A DNA stretch of 36,803 nt from Maribacter sp. (GTDB lineage Bacteria > Bacteroidota > Bacteroidia > Flavobacteriales > Flavobacteriaceae). The DNA is taken from the NCBI GenBank assembly GCA_024643345.1, contig JAHENB010000026.1, forward strand, positions 4,211-41,013. Reading direction: 5' to 3'. A program made the position numbers and the translations under genes. Below the pieces are notes generated by a model. It was given only the letters and a program-made list of their open reading frames with translations. It was not told where the DNA came from and ran no database searches. Positions 8,189 through 16,948 of this stretch are shown one piece after another (the first letter of the stretch is position 1; every line of letters begins with the position of its first letter).

Positions 8189-11100
8189 TTGAATATTTAT
8201 CACAATATCGTTCATAAACTACAACAGTTTACAAGAAAGTATTATACCAAAATGTTGATTAAAGGCGTCTTGCTTTTTACGGCATTGGGATTGATCTCTT
8301 TTGTGATAATTATGGCGGTCGAGTATTATCTATGGTTAAATTCAGTGGGCAGGCTTATATTGCTTTTGGCACTAGTGGGCATTGAATTGTTCTTAATGTT
8401 CAAATACATCATTACGCCCTTGTTCTATTTACTTAGGATTAAAAAGGGAATAAGCAACAAACAGGCCTCGTTGATCATTGGGAAACATTTTCCTGAGGTC
8501 AGTGATAAACTTTACAATCTTTTGGATCTTTCAGAAGACATGAAGCGATCTGAATTGCTGTTGGCAAGCATCGAACAACGTTCCTTGGAACTTAAAACGG
8601 TTCCTTTTGCAAAAGCCGTAGCACTTCGAGAGAATTTAAAATATGTAAAATATGTTTTTATACCATTGATTATATTTTGTTTGATTGCCGTTAGTGGCAA
8701 CCTTGCGTCATTTTTTGGTTCAGCGAAGCGGGTGGTCAATTATGATATGGCCTATGAACCACCAGCTCCTTTTCAGTTTAAGTTGTTGAATAGTGAACTC
8801 AAGGGCCTGGATACCAAGCCCTATACCGTAAGACTAACTACCGTAGGGGATGTGCGACCCGATGTGGTTTCAATAGTCATTCAGGGGAAAGAAACCGTCT
8901 TGGCACAAAAGGAAGGGATATTGGAGTATACTTTTAATCCACCATTGAACACTACTGACTTTTATTTTTCAGGTAGCGGAATTAGATCCAGGGCGTTTAC
9001 CCTAGAGGTGCTCAAAACGCCCGCCATACAGGACTTTAAATTAAAGTTAGACTATCCGGCGTACACCAAAAGGCCTTCAGAAACCCTTGTTAGCAGTGGT
9101 AATGCCACTTTTCCGGAAGGAACATCGGTGCGATGGGAAATTGTAGGTCAATATACAGATGATATCCAATTGATTGCGAGGGATACCGCTATCAAATTTA
9201 ATGAGACGGAAGGAGTGTTTCAATTGACGCAGAAAATCTTCAAGCAGTTTCCTTATGCCATAGTGACTTCAAATAGTGATGTTCGTGACTATGAAAAATT
9301 GGAATACCGTTTTGACGTGATCAAGGATGCGTTTCCATCAATAAAGGTCAAGGAAGTCATCGATTCTTTAAATCCCAATACCCGTTATTATATGGGCGAG
9401 GCTACAGACGATTACTTACTGAAGAGCATAAAACTAATTTGTTTTCCTAATAATGACCCAGAACTCAGACAGGTAGTCTTAATAGAAACGCCAAATGTCA
9501 ATTTTGAGCAGTTCTACTATACTTTTCCTTCGGGTCTTGACCTAAAGGAGGGTGTTGAGTATAGTTTATTTTTCGAAGCGACCGACAATGACGCTATACA
9601 TAACGGGAAAATATCGAAAAGTCAAGTGTTTTCCTTGACCCTGCTTGATCAAGATGATATAAAGGAACAGGAGTTGGACGCACAACAGATGCTCATTAAT
9701 AAAATGGACAAATCCCTTGAAGGGAACAAGACGCAAAAAGAGTTGTTAAGGACAATAAACCAAGGACAAAAGGAAAAGGACCAACTCAGGTTCAATGATC
9801 AAAGCCAGATCAAGGACTTTTTGAAGAAGCAGCAACAGCAGGAAAGTATGATGCAGAAGTTTAGCAAACAATTAAGGGAAAATCTGAAGAAGGACGATAA
9901 GGACGACAAGTTAAACCAATTACTTCAGGAACGCCTGGAACGACAGGAGCTCGAGGCTAGAAAAAATGAGAAATTATTGGATGAACTCAACAAAGTTGCC
10001 GAGAAGATCAATAAAGAAGATTTGGCCAAACGATTAGAAGATATCGCAAAGAAACAACAGAACAGCCAACGTAGTTTGGAGCAATTGTTAGAGCTGACCA
10101 AACGGTATTATGTAAGTGAAAAGGCAGCCCAGCTGGCAAAGGAGCTGGAAAAGCAGTCGGTAAGACAAAAGAATTTGGCAGATACCGTTGTTGGCAGGAG
10201 TTTTACGTTTGAAGAACAGCGCAAACTCAATGAGGATTTCAAAAAGATCGAAAAGGAACTCAATGAGTTACAAATTGACAATAGAGATTTAATAAAGCCG
10301 TTGGCCCTTCAAATTGATATGAAAAAGGCTGAATCGATAGAAATGGACCAAAAAGAGGCCATAGATCAGATAGAAAAGCAGAATGGCGCTAGCGAATCCT
10401 TTACTAAACAAGACATGAACAAAAGCCAGGAATCATCTTCAAAAAGACAAAAATCTGCCGCACAGAAAATGAAGGAAATGTCAGAGGCGCTGAGTGAATC
10501 GGCGGCAGGGGGTGAGGGCAGCTCATCTACTGAAGAAGATGCGGAAATGCTAAGACAGATTTTGGACAATCTAATTACCTTTTCTTTTAAGCAGGAAGCC
10601 CTTTTTGAGAATGTGGAACAAGCGAATCCAGACTCGCCTCAATTTTCCGTAACAGTAAGGGAACAAAAGGAGCTTAGGGAGTTGTTCGGGTATGTTGACG
10701 ACAGTCTTTTTGCGCTATCGTTAAGACAAGCCGAGGTTTCTGAATTTGTAAATGAACAGATTACGGAAGTATATTATAACATAGATAAAGCCTTGGAGAG
10801 CATTGCCGACAATCAATTATACCAAGGAGTATCGTATCAAAAATATGTTTTGAACGCTTCCAATAGTCTGGCGGATTTTTTAGCGAATTTGCTGGATAAC
10901 ATGCAACAGAGCATGAAAATGGGAAAAGGATCGGGAGATAGCCAGGAAGGCTTCCAATTGCCTGATATCATAAAGGCTCAAGGGGAATTAAAGGAAAAAA
11001 TGGAAGGCATGGGACAATCGGGCAAGGGAAAGCAAGAAAATGGCCAAGGTGAGGCACAAAAAGGAGAAGGCCAAATGCAGGGCAAAGGGGATAAGGGAAA

Positions 11101-11656
11101 GCAAGGTGAGGGAGGAGAGGGGGAAAATGGTGAAAATGGTGAAAACGGAAAGCAGGGAAATGGCAAAAAGAATGGCAATGGAAAAGAAGGTGGCGACAAT
11201 GGAGATGGCGGACAAGGACAAGGTGGGCCAAGTGAAGCCGAACTCAAGGAAATCTATGATATTTATAAGCAACAGCAACAATTGAGACAAGAATTGGAAA
11301 ACCAATTGCAGGACATGATTAATAGTAGTGACAGAAAATTGGGAGAAAAGTTGTTGAGACAAATGGAGGACTTTGAGAATGAAATTTTAGAGAATGGCAT
11401 TACAAATAGCGGCCTGTCAAAGATGAATAGCATTCAATACGAATTGTTGAAATTGGAGAACGCCGCATTAAAGCAGGGAAAGAGGCCCGAACGCGAAAGT
11501 AATACCAATCAGAAGGAGTTTCAAAATCCGATTACCACAAGACCCTTGTTTTTAGAGAATTATCGAAACGAAATCGAAATTTTACAACGGCAAGCGTTAC
11601 CTTTGCGACAAAATTTCCAGGATAAGGTGAAGGAGTATTTTATAAGTTATGATTGA
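8189..11656 (+). CDS. DUF4175-like large membrane protein with coiled coils
   Basis: This is a protein of unknown function, large at 1155 aa, which I recognise as the DUF4175 type found beside ybeY and mnmG in Flavobacteriaceae. Membrane segments lie at about residues 25-47, 54-80 and 152-171. A beta-rich middle follows (about 200-480), then long charged helical stretches rich in Lys, Glu and Gln (about 490-860) that look like coiled coil. From about 925 to 1015 there is a Gly/Lys/Glu/Asn/Gln low-complexity linker, followed by a final helical segment. The frame starts at TTG 8189 (MNIYHNIVHKLQQFTRKYYT); I prefer it because the basic LQQFTRKYYT segment looks conserved, but ATG 8252 is an alternative. 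It overlaps ybeY by 8 bases, which implies translational coupling. Confidence 0.82.
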   Translation: MNIYHNIVHKLQQFTRKYYTKMLIKGVLLFTALGLISFVIIMAVEYYLWLNSVGRLILLLALVGIELFLMFKYIITPLFYLLRIKKGISNKQASLIIGKHFPEVSDKLYNLLDLSEDMKRSELLLASIEQRSLELKTVPFAKAVALRENLKYVKYVFIPLIIFCLIAVSGNLASFFGSAKRVVNYDMAYEPPAPFQFKLLNSELKGLDTKPYTVRLTTVGDVRPDVVSIVIQGKETVLAQKEGILEYTFNPPLNTTDFYFSGSGIRSRAFTLEVLKTPAIQDFKLKLDYPAYTKRPSETLVSSGNATFPEGTSVRWEIVGQYTDDIQLIARDTAIKFNETEGVFQLTQKIFKQFPYAIVTSNSDVRDYEKLEYRFDVIKDAFPSIKVKEVIDSLNPNTRYYMGEATDDYLLKSIKLICFPNNDPELRQVVLIETPNVNFEQFYYTFPSGLDLKEGVEYSLFFEATDNDAIHNGKISKSQVFSLTLLDQDDIKEQELDAQQMLINKMDKSLEGNKTQKELLRTINQGQKEKDQLRFNDQSQIKDFLKKQQQQESMMQKFSKQLRENLKKDDKDDKLNQLLQERLERQELEARKNEKLLDELNKVAEKINKEDLAKRLEDIAKKQQNSQRSLEQLLELTKRYYVSEKAAQLAKELEKQSVRQKNLADTVVGRSFTFEEQRKLNEDFKKIEKELNELQIDNRDLIKPLALQIDMKKAESIEMDQKEAIDQIEKQNGASESFTKQDMNKSQESSSKRQKSAAQKMKEMSEALSESAAGGEGSSSTEEDAEMLRQILDNLITFSFKQEALFENVEQANPDSPQFSVTVREQKELRELFGYVDDSLFALSLRQAEVSEFVNEQITEVYYNIDKALESIADNQLYQGVSYQKYVLNASNSLADFLANLLDNMQQSMKMGKGSGDSQEGFQLPDIIKAQGELKEKMEGMGQSGKGKQENGQGEAQKGEGQMQGKGDKGKQGEGGEGENGENGENGKQGNGKKNGNGKEGGDNGDGGQGQGGPSEAELKEIYDIYKQQQQLRQELENQLQDMINSSDRKLGEKLLRQMEDFENEILENGITNSGLSKMNSIQYELLKLENAALKQGKRPERESNTNQKEFQNPITTRPLFLENYRNEIEILQRQALPLRQNFQDKVKEYFISYD

Positions 11657-12068
11657 GTTTCACTATGAGGTTGATTTTCAAGTGGATAATGAGCTTGAAT
11701 TCAGAGATTGGTTGTCAAGAATATGTACTTCGGAGGGTTTTGAGGTTAGTGATTTGAATTTTATTTTCTGTTCTGACGAGGTGTTGCTTGAAATGAACAT
11801 TAAATATTTAAATCACGATAACTATACCGACATTATCAGTTTTGACTATACTGAAGGCATGACGATAGCTGGGGATATTTTCATTTCAGTGGATAGGTTA
11901 AAAGAAAATGCCATGTTGTTTGGTGTTTCCTTCAATGAAGAATTGCTTAGGGTGATGGCTCACGGGGTATTACATTTGATGGGCTATAAAGACAAATCAA
12001 TGGACGAATCTGAAATGATGAGAGCAAAGGAGGCGGAAAAGATGCAATTGTTCCACGTGGAACAATAG
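11649..12068 (+). CDS. ybeY: Endoribonuclease YbeY (rRNA maturation)
   Basis: YbeY is a metal-dependent endoribonuclease for 16S rRNA 3'-end maturation and ribosome quality control. The zinc motif reads HGVLHLMGYKD: His105 and His109 are present, but the third ligand position is Asp115 instead of the usual His. At 139 aa it is a little shorter than the E. coli protein (155). The start overlaps the upstream DUF4175 gene by 8 bases. The last six codons (LFHVEQ) are formed by a perfect 20-base palindrome resembling a ParB binding site, so the protein's C-terminus is dictated by that DNA element. mnmG follows about 100 bases later. Confidence 0.94.
   Translation: MIEFHYEVDFQVDNELEFRDWLSRICTSEGFEVSDLNFIFCSDEVLLEMNIKYLNHDNYTDIISFDYTEGMTIAGDIFISVDRLKENAMLFGVSFNEELLRVMAHGVLHLMGYKDKSMDESEMMRAKEAEKMQLFHVEQ
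12047..12066. other. parS-like ParB/Spo0J binding site, inside the 3' end of ybeY
   Basis: ATTGTTCCACGTGGAACAAT is a perfect 20-base palindrome around the TGTTCCACGTGGAACA core. It differs from the known parS consensus (TGTTTCACGTGAAACA type) only at positions that also vary in B. subtilis parS sites. It overlaps the last codons and stop of ybeY. Binding by ParB is inferred from the match. Confidence 0.72.
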
Positions 12069-12166
12069 TGGTTGGCATCATCGAATTTCGAATGGAAGGT
12101 TGTTTAACACAGGGGTGTAAGATGATATAGAAAGGTAATTTCGGATGCATTAAACGAATTTAGAAA

Positions 12167-14035
12167 ATGTTCAACGAGGAATATGATGTTATAGTTGTGG
12201 GTGGTGGGCATGCTGGAGCGGAAGCCGCAGCCGCAGCCGCTAATATGGGTTCAAGGACACTGTTGGTGACCATGAATTTACAAACTATCGGACAAATGTC
12301 CTGTAATCCTGCGATGGGGGGAATAGCCAAAGGGCAAATCGTAAGGGAAATTGATGCGCTGGGGGGATATAGTGGAATAATTACTGATAAATCTGCAATT
12401 CAGTTCAAAATGCTCAATAAATCTAAGGGCCCGGCCATGTGGAGTCCACGTGCGCAGAACGATCGAATGCGGTTTGCCGAAGAGTGGAGGTTGGCTTTGG
12501 AGAATACGCCTAATGTTGATTTTTATCAGGAAATGGTATCGGGTGTCATTATAGAAAATGATAAAGTGACGGGGGTGAGAACATCTTTGGGTTTGGCCAT
12601 ACGGGCCAAAGCAGTGGTTTTGACCAATGGGACGTTCTTAAATGGGTTAATTCATATTGGGGAAAAGCAATTGGGGGGAGGAAGATCTGGAGAGAAGGCA
12701 TCTACAGGAATTACGGAACAACTGGTCTCCTTAGGTTTTGAGAGTGGGCGGATGAAAACCGGCACACCTCCTAGAGTAGACGGGAGGTCGTTGGATTATT
12801 CGGTAATGGTTCCACAGCCCGGGGATGAGGTTCCCGAGAAATTTTCATATTTAGACACCCAGGTCCTTAAAGTGCAGAAAGACTGTCATATGACGCATAC
12901 CAGTGCCTTGGTACATGATCTATTAAGGGAAGGCTTTGATCGGTCGCCCATGTTCAATGGTAGTATTCAGAGTATTGGACCTCGATATTGTCCTTCCATT
13001 GAAGATAAAATAAATCGATTTGCCGATAAGGACAGCCATCAGCTGTTCGTTGAACCGGAAGGTTGGAATACCGTGGAGGTCTATGTGAATGGGTTTTCAA
13101 CCTCGCTGCCGGAAGAGGTTCAATTCAAGGCCTTGCGATCGGTAAAAGGATTTGAAAAAGTGAAATTTTTTAGACCAGGGTATGCTATAGAATATGATTA
13201 TTTTCCACCAACTCAGTTAAAGCATACCTTGGAAACCAAATTGGTCGACAATCTTTATTTTGCAGGTCAGATCAATGGCACAACGGGCTATGAGGAAGCT
13301 GCTTCCCAAGGTCTTATGGCCGGCATCAACGCACATTTAAAAATACGCGAAAGAGAGCCCTTTGTGCTTCAAAGGGATCAGGCCTATATAGGGGTGTTGA
13401 TTGATGATTTGATAACCAAAGGTACCGAGGAGCCCTACCGAATGTTCACCTCACGGGCTGAGTATCGTACCTTGCTTAGACAAGACAATGCGGATCTTCG
13501 TTTAACACCGAAGGGATTTGAAATAGGTTTGGCAAAGGAAGATCGAGTAAGAAGGATGGAAGAAAAAATGATAAAGTCCGATTCCTTGGTTAATTTCTTT
13601 AAAGAGACCAGCGTGCAACCTAAAGATATCAATCCTATTTTGGAGGAAGTTGACTCTGCTTTGATACGCCAATCTGACAAGATGTTCAAGGTGTTTTCTC
13701 GGCCGAGGGTCACGATGTTGCATATGCTTCAATTGGAAACGGTTTCGGACTACGTCACCGAGAATGATATGGGCAGAGAAGTGATGGAACAGGCGGAAAT
13801 CCAAGTAAAATACTCGGGATATATCGAAAAGGAAAAGAACAATGCAGATAAATTGCAGCGACTTGAAAATGTCAAAATTCCTACTGGGTTTGACTATTCA
13901 AAATTAAAATCACTTTCTTTCGAAGCAAGGGAAAAGTTACATGCGATTAGGCCGGTTACTATTGCCCAGGCCGCTCGGGTTAGTGGTGTAAATCCTTCTG
14001 ATATCAGTGTGTTATTAGTGTATTTAGGACGATAG
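12167..14035 (+). CDS. mnmG: tRNA uridine-5-carboxymethylaminomethyl(34) synthesis enzyme MnmG
   Basis: MnmG is the FAD-dependent partner of MnmE (GTPase) that installs the cmnm5 group on wobble U34 of several tRNAs. The dinucleotide-binding motif VVGGGHAGAEAA is at residues 10-21. Both family signatures are seen: GPRYCPSIEDKI in the middle and AGQINGTTGYEEAASQG towards the C-terminal half. At 622 aa it matches the E. coli enzyme (629). The ATG at 12167 places the FAD motif at the expected distance from the N-terminus. It is flanked on both sides by parS-like palindromes. In many bacteria mnmG (gidA) lies near the replication origin, in keeping with those sites. Confidence 0.98.
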   Translation: MFNEEYDVIVVGGGHAGAEAAAAAANMGSRTLLVTMNLQTIGQMSCNPAMGGIAKGQIVREIDALGGYSGIITDKSAIQFKMLNKSKGPAMWSPRAQNDRMRFAEEWRLALENTPNVDFYQEMVSGVIIENDKVTGVRTSLGLAIRAKAVVLTNGTFLNGLIHIGEKQLGGGRSGEKASTGITEQLVSLGFESGRMKTGTPPRVDGRSLDYSVMVPQPGDEVPEKFSYLDTQVLKVQKDCHMTHTSALVHDLLREGFDRSPMFNGSIQSIGPRYCPSIEDKINRFADKDSHQLFVEPEGWNTVEVYVNGFSTSLPEEVQFKALRSVKGFEKVKFFRPGYAIEYDYFPPTQLKHTLETKLVDNLYFAGQINGTTGYEEAASQGLMAGINAHLKIREREPFVLQRDQAYIGVLIDDLITKGTEEPYRMFTSRAEYRTLLRQDNADLRLTPKGFEIGLAKEDRVRRMEEKMIKSDSLVNFFKETSVQPKDINPILEEVDSALIRQSDKMFKVFSRPRVTMLHMLQLETVSDYVTENDMGREVMEQAEIQVKYSGYIEKEKNNADKLQRLENVKIPTGFDYSKLKSLSFEAREKLHAIRPVTIAQAARVSGVNPSDISVLLVYLGR

Positions 14036-14044
14036 TAGCATAAG

Positions 14045-14058
14045 GTTCCACGTGGAAC
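14045..14058. other. parS-like ParB/Spo0J binding site downstream of mnmG
   Basis: GTTCCACGTGGAAC is a perfect 14-base palindrome ten bases after the mnmG stop. The core is identical to the site in ybeY about 2 kb away; the outer T is replaced by G on the left, so this may be a slightly weaker site. Confidence 0.66.
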
Positions 14059-14214
14059 AATTCGTTCAATGTAAGTCATAGTTCCTCGCTGTTGGGGCAA
14101 GAAAGTGAAAAGCGTTTTTTGGTTTACCCATAGGGCGCATCTATTTACCGATGGTCTATAGCATGGAATCGCAAAACATGTTCAAAAAGGCGGGTATTAT
14201 ATTAAAGCAGTATT

Positions 14215-14775
14215 ATGATGCGTCATATTTTTGCCATATCATTTCTTTTGCTTCTGGCTTTTTCATGTATTCCCTTGCGCGTCGCCCCGAAGATTGAGGA
14301 CTATCAAGTGGCACGGGGAAAGAAATTTAATCGCAAGTTGCCACAACGTGAAATGTTTATTTTTCAAGACCCCAAAGAGGCCCTTGAGTTCTATAATTAT
14401 ATAGATGCCAAATTTCAGTTGAATCATGAGCACGTTTATGACGATGTCCCTTTTGAAATCGACGGGGCTCAGTTTTTCTTCTCGTTCTATGAGGTGGAAA
14501 TAGCGAATAAAACGCTCGAGTTATTTCCTACAATGTTCGACTTTTTTGTGGGTGAGGCATTAGGTTGGGAAGACATGGATCCCATTTTGTCCGATGGGGA
14601 GGTCGTAAAAAGACAGGGCAACTGGTACGTAGCCATTGAAGTTTACAGTGATGCCGAAAAGGACTGCCTAGCGTCGACTTCCTTTTCCAGATCGTCGGTT
14701 TTAAATTATCTTACCCTATTGAAAAACGAATATATCTCAAATCCGAATTTTGAAGAAGTCCAAGATAAAAATTAA
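14215..14775 (+). CDS. Uncharacterised lipoprotein
   Basis: The signal peptide MMRHIFAISFLLLLAFSC ends in the lipobox LAFSC, with the lipidated Cys at residue 18. The mature part (about 168 aa) is acidic and aromatic-rich with no domain I recognise; it includes DDVPFEIDGAQFFFSFYEVE and WYVAIEVYSDAEKDCL. It is probably anchored in the inner or outer membrane facing the periplasm. The 3' end overlaps the methyltransferase gene by 26 bases, so the two are probably co-translated. Two ATGs are adjacent at the start (14215 and 14218). It sits between mnmG and the methyltransferase in what looks like a conserved flavobacterial block. Confidence 0.85.
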   Translation: MMRHIFAISFLLLLAFSCIPLRVAPKIEDYQVARGKKFNRKLPQREMFIFQDPKEALEFYNYIDAKFQLNHEHVYDDVPFEIDGAQFFFSFYEVEIANKTLELFPTMFDFFVGEALGWEDMDPILSDGEVVKRQGNWYVAIEVYSDAEKDCLASTSFSRSSVLNYLTLLKNEYISNPNFEEVQDKN

Positions 14776-15580
14776 AGATTATGCCGTATCAGGGGAACTC
14801 TTTGAACTGGCCTACGAGGAATCGCTCGACCTTTGGCGTACCGACCCCCAACCAGAAGAACTGGCCCCATATTACGACAGTGAGGGGTATATATCCCATA
14901 CCGATTCCAATGAATCCTTAATGGATAAAGTATACCAGAAAGTAAAAAAAATAAGCCTTGAACGTAAAGTACGTTTGATAGGAAAATTAGCAAAAGATAA
15001 AAAAACCCTTTTAGATGTAGGAGCCGGCACCGGCGATTTTCTGTTGACGGCCAGGCAAAAAGGTTGGGCAATCGAAGGGGTCGAACCCAGTGAGATGGCC
15101 AGACAAAGAGCTGAGGCAAAAGGAGTGACTTTATTACCGGAACTTGTAAAATCGAATGGTAAAAAATACCAAATCATTACCTTATGGCACGTGCTCGAGC
15201 ATGTACGGGATGTTGAAGGCCAAATTCAAATACTGTCATCGCTTCTTGAGCCAAAGGGAACCTTGATTGTGGCCGTTCCGAATTTTAAATCTTACGACGC
15301 AAAAATATACAAAGGGTTCTGGGCGGCCTATGATGTACCGCGCCATCTTTGGCATTTTTCTAAAGAATCCATAGCAACCTTATTTGAGCGGGAAAAGATT
15401 AAACTAATCGACACAAGGCCAATGATTTTTGATTCCTTTTACGTTTCATTACTCTCAGAAAAATACAAAACCGGAAAGAATCATTTTATCAGGGCCTTTT
15501 TCAATGGGCTTATTTCAAATATCAGTGCATGGAAAACCAAAGAATATTCTTCAATTATTTATATCCTCCAAAAGAAATAG
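14750..15580 (+). CDS. Class I SAM-dependent methyltransferase
   Basis: The SAM-binding motif I is LLDVGAGTGDFL (about residues 87-98), with acidic motif II at EGVEPSEMA and a conserved WHVLEHV about 60 residues later. This layout fits Methyltransf_23/UbiG-like enzymes. The segment DVPRHLWHFS is common in members acting in cell-envelope or polysaccharide contexts, but the substrate is unknown. The start is a TTG at 14750 (MKKSKIKIKDYAVSGE), chosen because the KDYAVSGE segment looks like the conserved family N-terminus and the first in-frame ATG lies far inside the protein. It overlaps the upstream lipoprotein gene by 26 bases. Confidence 0.9.
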   Translation: MKKSKIKIKDYAVSGELFELAYEESLDLWRTDPQPEELAPYYDSEGYISHTDSNESLMDKVYQKVKKISLERKVRLIGKLAKDKKTLLDVGAGTGDFLLTARQKGWAIEGVEPSEMARQRAEAKGVTLLPELVKSNGKKYQIITLWHVLEHVRDVEGQIQILSSLLEPKGTLIVAVPNFKSYDAKIYKGFWAAYDVPRHLWHFSKESIATLFEREKIKLIDTRPMIFDSFYVSLLSEKYKTGKNHFIRAFFNGLISNISAWKTKEYSSIIYILQKK

Positions 15581-15742
15581 TCCAATGGGCTCCCTTCGGT
15601 TATTTTTCGCCAAATCATCTAATAAGGAAATGTGTGGCGCACAAAATGACAGCAAGACCAAAAGAAAGCGTGCCGACACTACATAAAACCTAATTTAAAG
15701 CCATAGGAGAGGCGTTCTGTCGCCTTAATGCACAATTGGCCC

Positions 15743-15761
15743 AGACTCATAAAATGAGTCT
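15743..15761. terminator. Perfect hairpin, possible terminator
   Basis: AGACTCAT-AAA-ATGAGTCT is an 8-bp perfect stem followed by TTTG. It may end the methyltransferase transcript about 160 bases after the stop. The T-tract is short, so a regulatory hairpin or other element is also possible. Confidence 0.35.
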
Positions 15762-15921
15762 TTGACGCCGCACATATCGAGACAGATAGCGATAGTCTAT
15801 GACAATTGAAAACAGTTTTAGATATAAACATTTCTTATGAACGATTTAAAGCCTTTGCACATTGATTCATCCATGGCCATTAAAAAACGTGTTACTTCCT
15901 CGTGCATTAAAAAAGCTTTCC

Positions 15922-15929
15922 TATTTTTG
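15922..15929 (+). promoter_or_regulatory. Bacteroidota -7 promoter box of the OmpH/Skp-like gene
   Basis: TATTTTTG matches TAnnTTTG and ends 35 bases before the ATG at 15965. No clear -33 element. Confidence 0.4.
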
Positions 15930-15964
15930 CCGCACTTTTAAATTCAAAAACTAAATAGTTAAAG

Positions 15965-16471
15965 ATGAAAAAATTATTCTTAGCAGGATTGGTATTGGGC
16001 CTGATGTCTTGTCAACAACAAAAAATGGGTTTTGTCGATAATATCGAATTGATGGATAAGTACCAAGAGAAGATCGATGTAGAGGCCAAGTTTAAGGTAA
16101 AGGCGGAAGCTTTGACCAAAAAGCGGGATAGTATTTCACAAGCTTTTCAATTGGAGGCCCAAGCTTTTCAAGCCAAGGCTCAGACCATGAACCAACAGAA
16201 GGCGCAAGAGGAGTATGGTCTGATTCAACAAAAAGGGCAGTTTATCGGTCAGCAATTACAAAGGGAAGACCAATTGTTGCAATCGCAAGGTCAAATCGAA
16301 ATGGATACTATTGTGAGCAAGGTGAAAAAAGTAATTAAAGATTATGGCAAGTCCAATGGTTATTCCTACATCTTGGGTGGCGGGGATGGAGGTAGTGTGC
16401 TCTATGGTACCGAGGCCAATGATCTGACCGATGAAATTGTAAAACTTCTCAACGAGGCTTACAAGAAATAA
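15965..16471 (+). CDS. OmpH/Skp-like lipoprotein
   Basis: The signal peptide MKKLFLAGLVLGLMSC carries a lipobox (LMSC, Cys16). The mature protein fits the OmpH/Skp family: a short MGFVDNIELMDKY strand, then a long Gln/Lys/Ala-rich coiled coil (about residues 45-115), then a C-terminal segment with VIKDYGKSNGYSYILGGG. Skp chaperones hold outer-membrane proteins in the periplasm during transit. The lipid anchor distinguishes this copy from soluble Skp and suggests a membrane-tethered variant. At 168 aa it is normal in length. It is transcribed alone and converges on the doxX-like gene through a shared terminator. Confidence 0.88.
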   Translation: MKKLFLAGLVLGLMSCQQQKMGFVDNIELMDKYQEKIDVEAKFKVKAEALTKKRDSISQAFQLEAQAFQAKAQTMNQQKAQEEYGLIQQKGQFIGQQLQREDQLLQSQGQIEMDTIVSKVKKVIKDYGKSNGYSYILGGGDGGSVLYGTEANDLTDEIVKLLNEAYKK

Positions 16472-16498
16472 CTTTAAAGTTATTCCGAAAATTTAACT

Positions 16499-16535
16499 GG
16501 CCCCAAAGGAATATCCTTTTTTTGGGGCTTTTTTC
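16499..16535. terminator. Bidirectional terminator between ompH-like and doxX-like genes
   Basis: GGCCCCAAAGGA pairs with TCC-TTT-GGGGC (extra Ts bulged), followed by TTTTTT. It overlaps the stop codon of the convergent DoxX-like gene. Confidence 0.8.
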
Positions 16536-16932
16536 ATGCCTGTAATAGAAACACCAAGAAAATGGCAGGAATAAAATAAATCACCAAGGTTTGGGCGCCT
16601 TGGTAATCCTTAGCGATACGCTGCCCCAATAAAAGCATCAGTAAAGACAGGCACGACAAGATCGCACCGTAAAAAGCAACCGTGGTATTTCCATTAATTA
16701 TGATGTCCCAAATTCCTATCATGCTCAAAATTCCGGAAAGCAATTCAGATATGAGCACGATAGCGAGCATAACGGGAACCACCTGACTCAGCGATGTTTT
16801 GGCAAAGTGTCCTTTCAACCAACTAAGATTTCCTTTCCAATCGATCAGTTTATCAAGCCCACTTTGAATGAATGTGATTACAAGAAAAAGCAATAATAAA
16901 ATTTCTGTGGCGTACATTAATGGTGATGGCAT
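16534..16932 (-). CDS. DoxX-family membrane protein
   Basis: A 132-aa protein with four predicted membrane helices (about residues 7-24, 48-68, 78-102 and 112-131). The first carries the TFIQSGLDKLIDW pattern typical of DoxX/DoxD-like proteins. Family members are linked to redox or respiratory functions, but the specific role is unknown. The start could be ATG 16932 (MPSPLMYATE) or ATG 16917 (MYATEILLLL). It lies 16 bases downstream of holB on the same strand and is probably in its operon. Confidence 0.82.
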   Translation of the reverse strand: MPSPLMYATEILLLLFLVITFIQSGLDKLIDWKGNLSWLKGHFAKTSLSQVVPVMLAIVLISELLSGILSMIGIWDIIINGNTTVAFYGAILSCLSLLMLLLGQRIAKDYQGAQTLVIYFIPAIFLVFLLQA

Positions 16933-16948
16933 GGGATGTTTTTTAGAT

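Larger units (their letters stand above)
15581..15964. other. Intergenic region between methyltransferase and ompH-like gene
   Basis: No gene is recognised. It contains an isolated perfect hairpin (15743-15761) and the -7 promoter box of the downstream gene (15922-15929). No tRNA or repeat was seen. Confidence 0.5.

Noticed and set aside
10968-11362. Antisense proline- or leucine-rich frames opposite the DUF4175 linker
   Set aside because: They arise from the repetitive purine-rich linker on the plus strand and are mirror artefacts.
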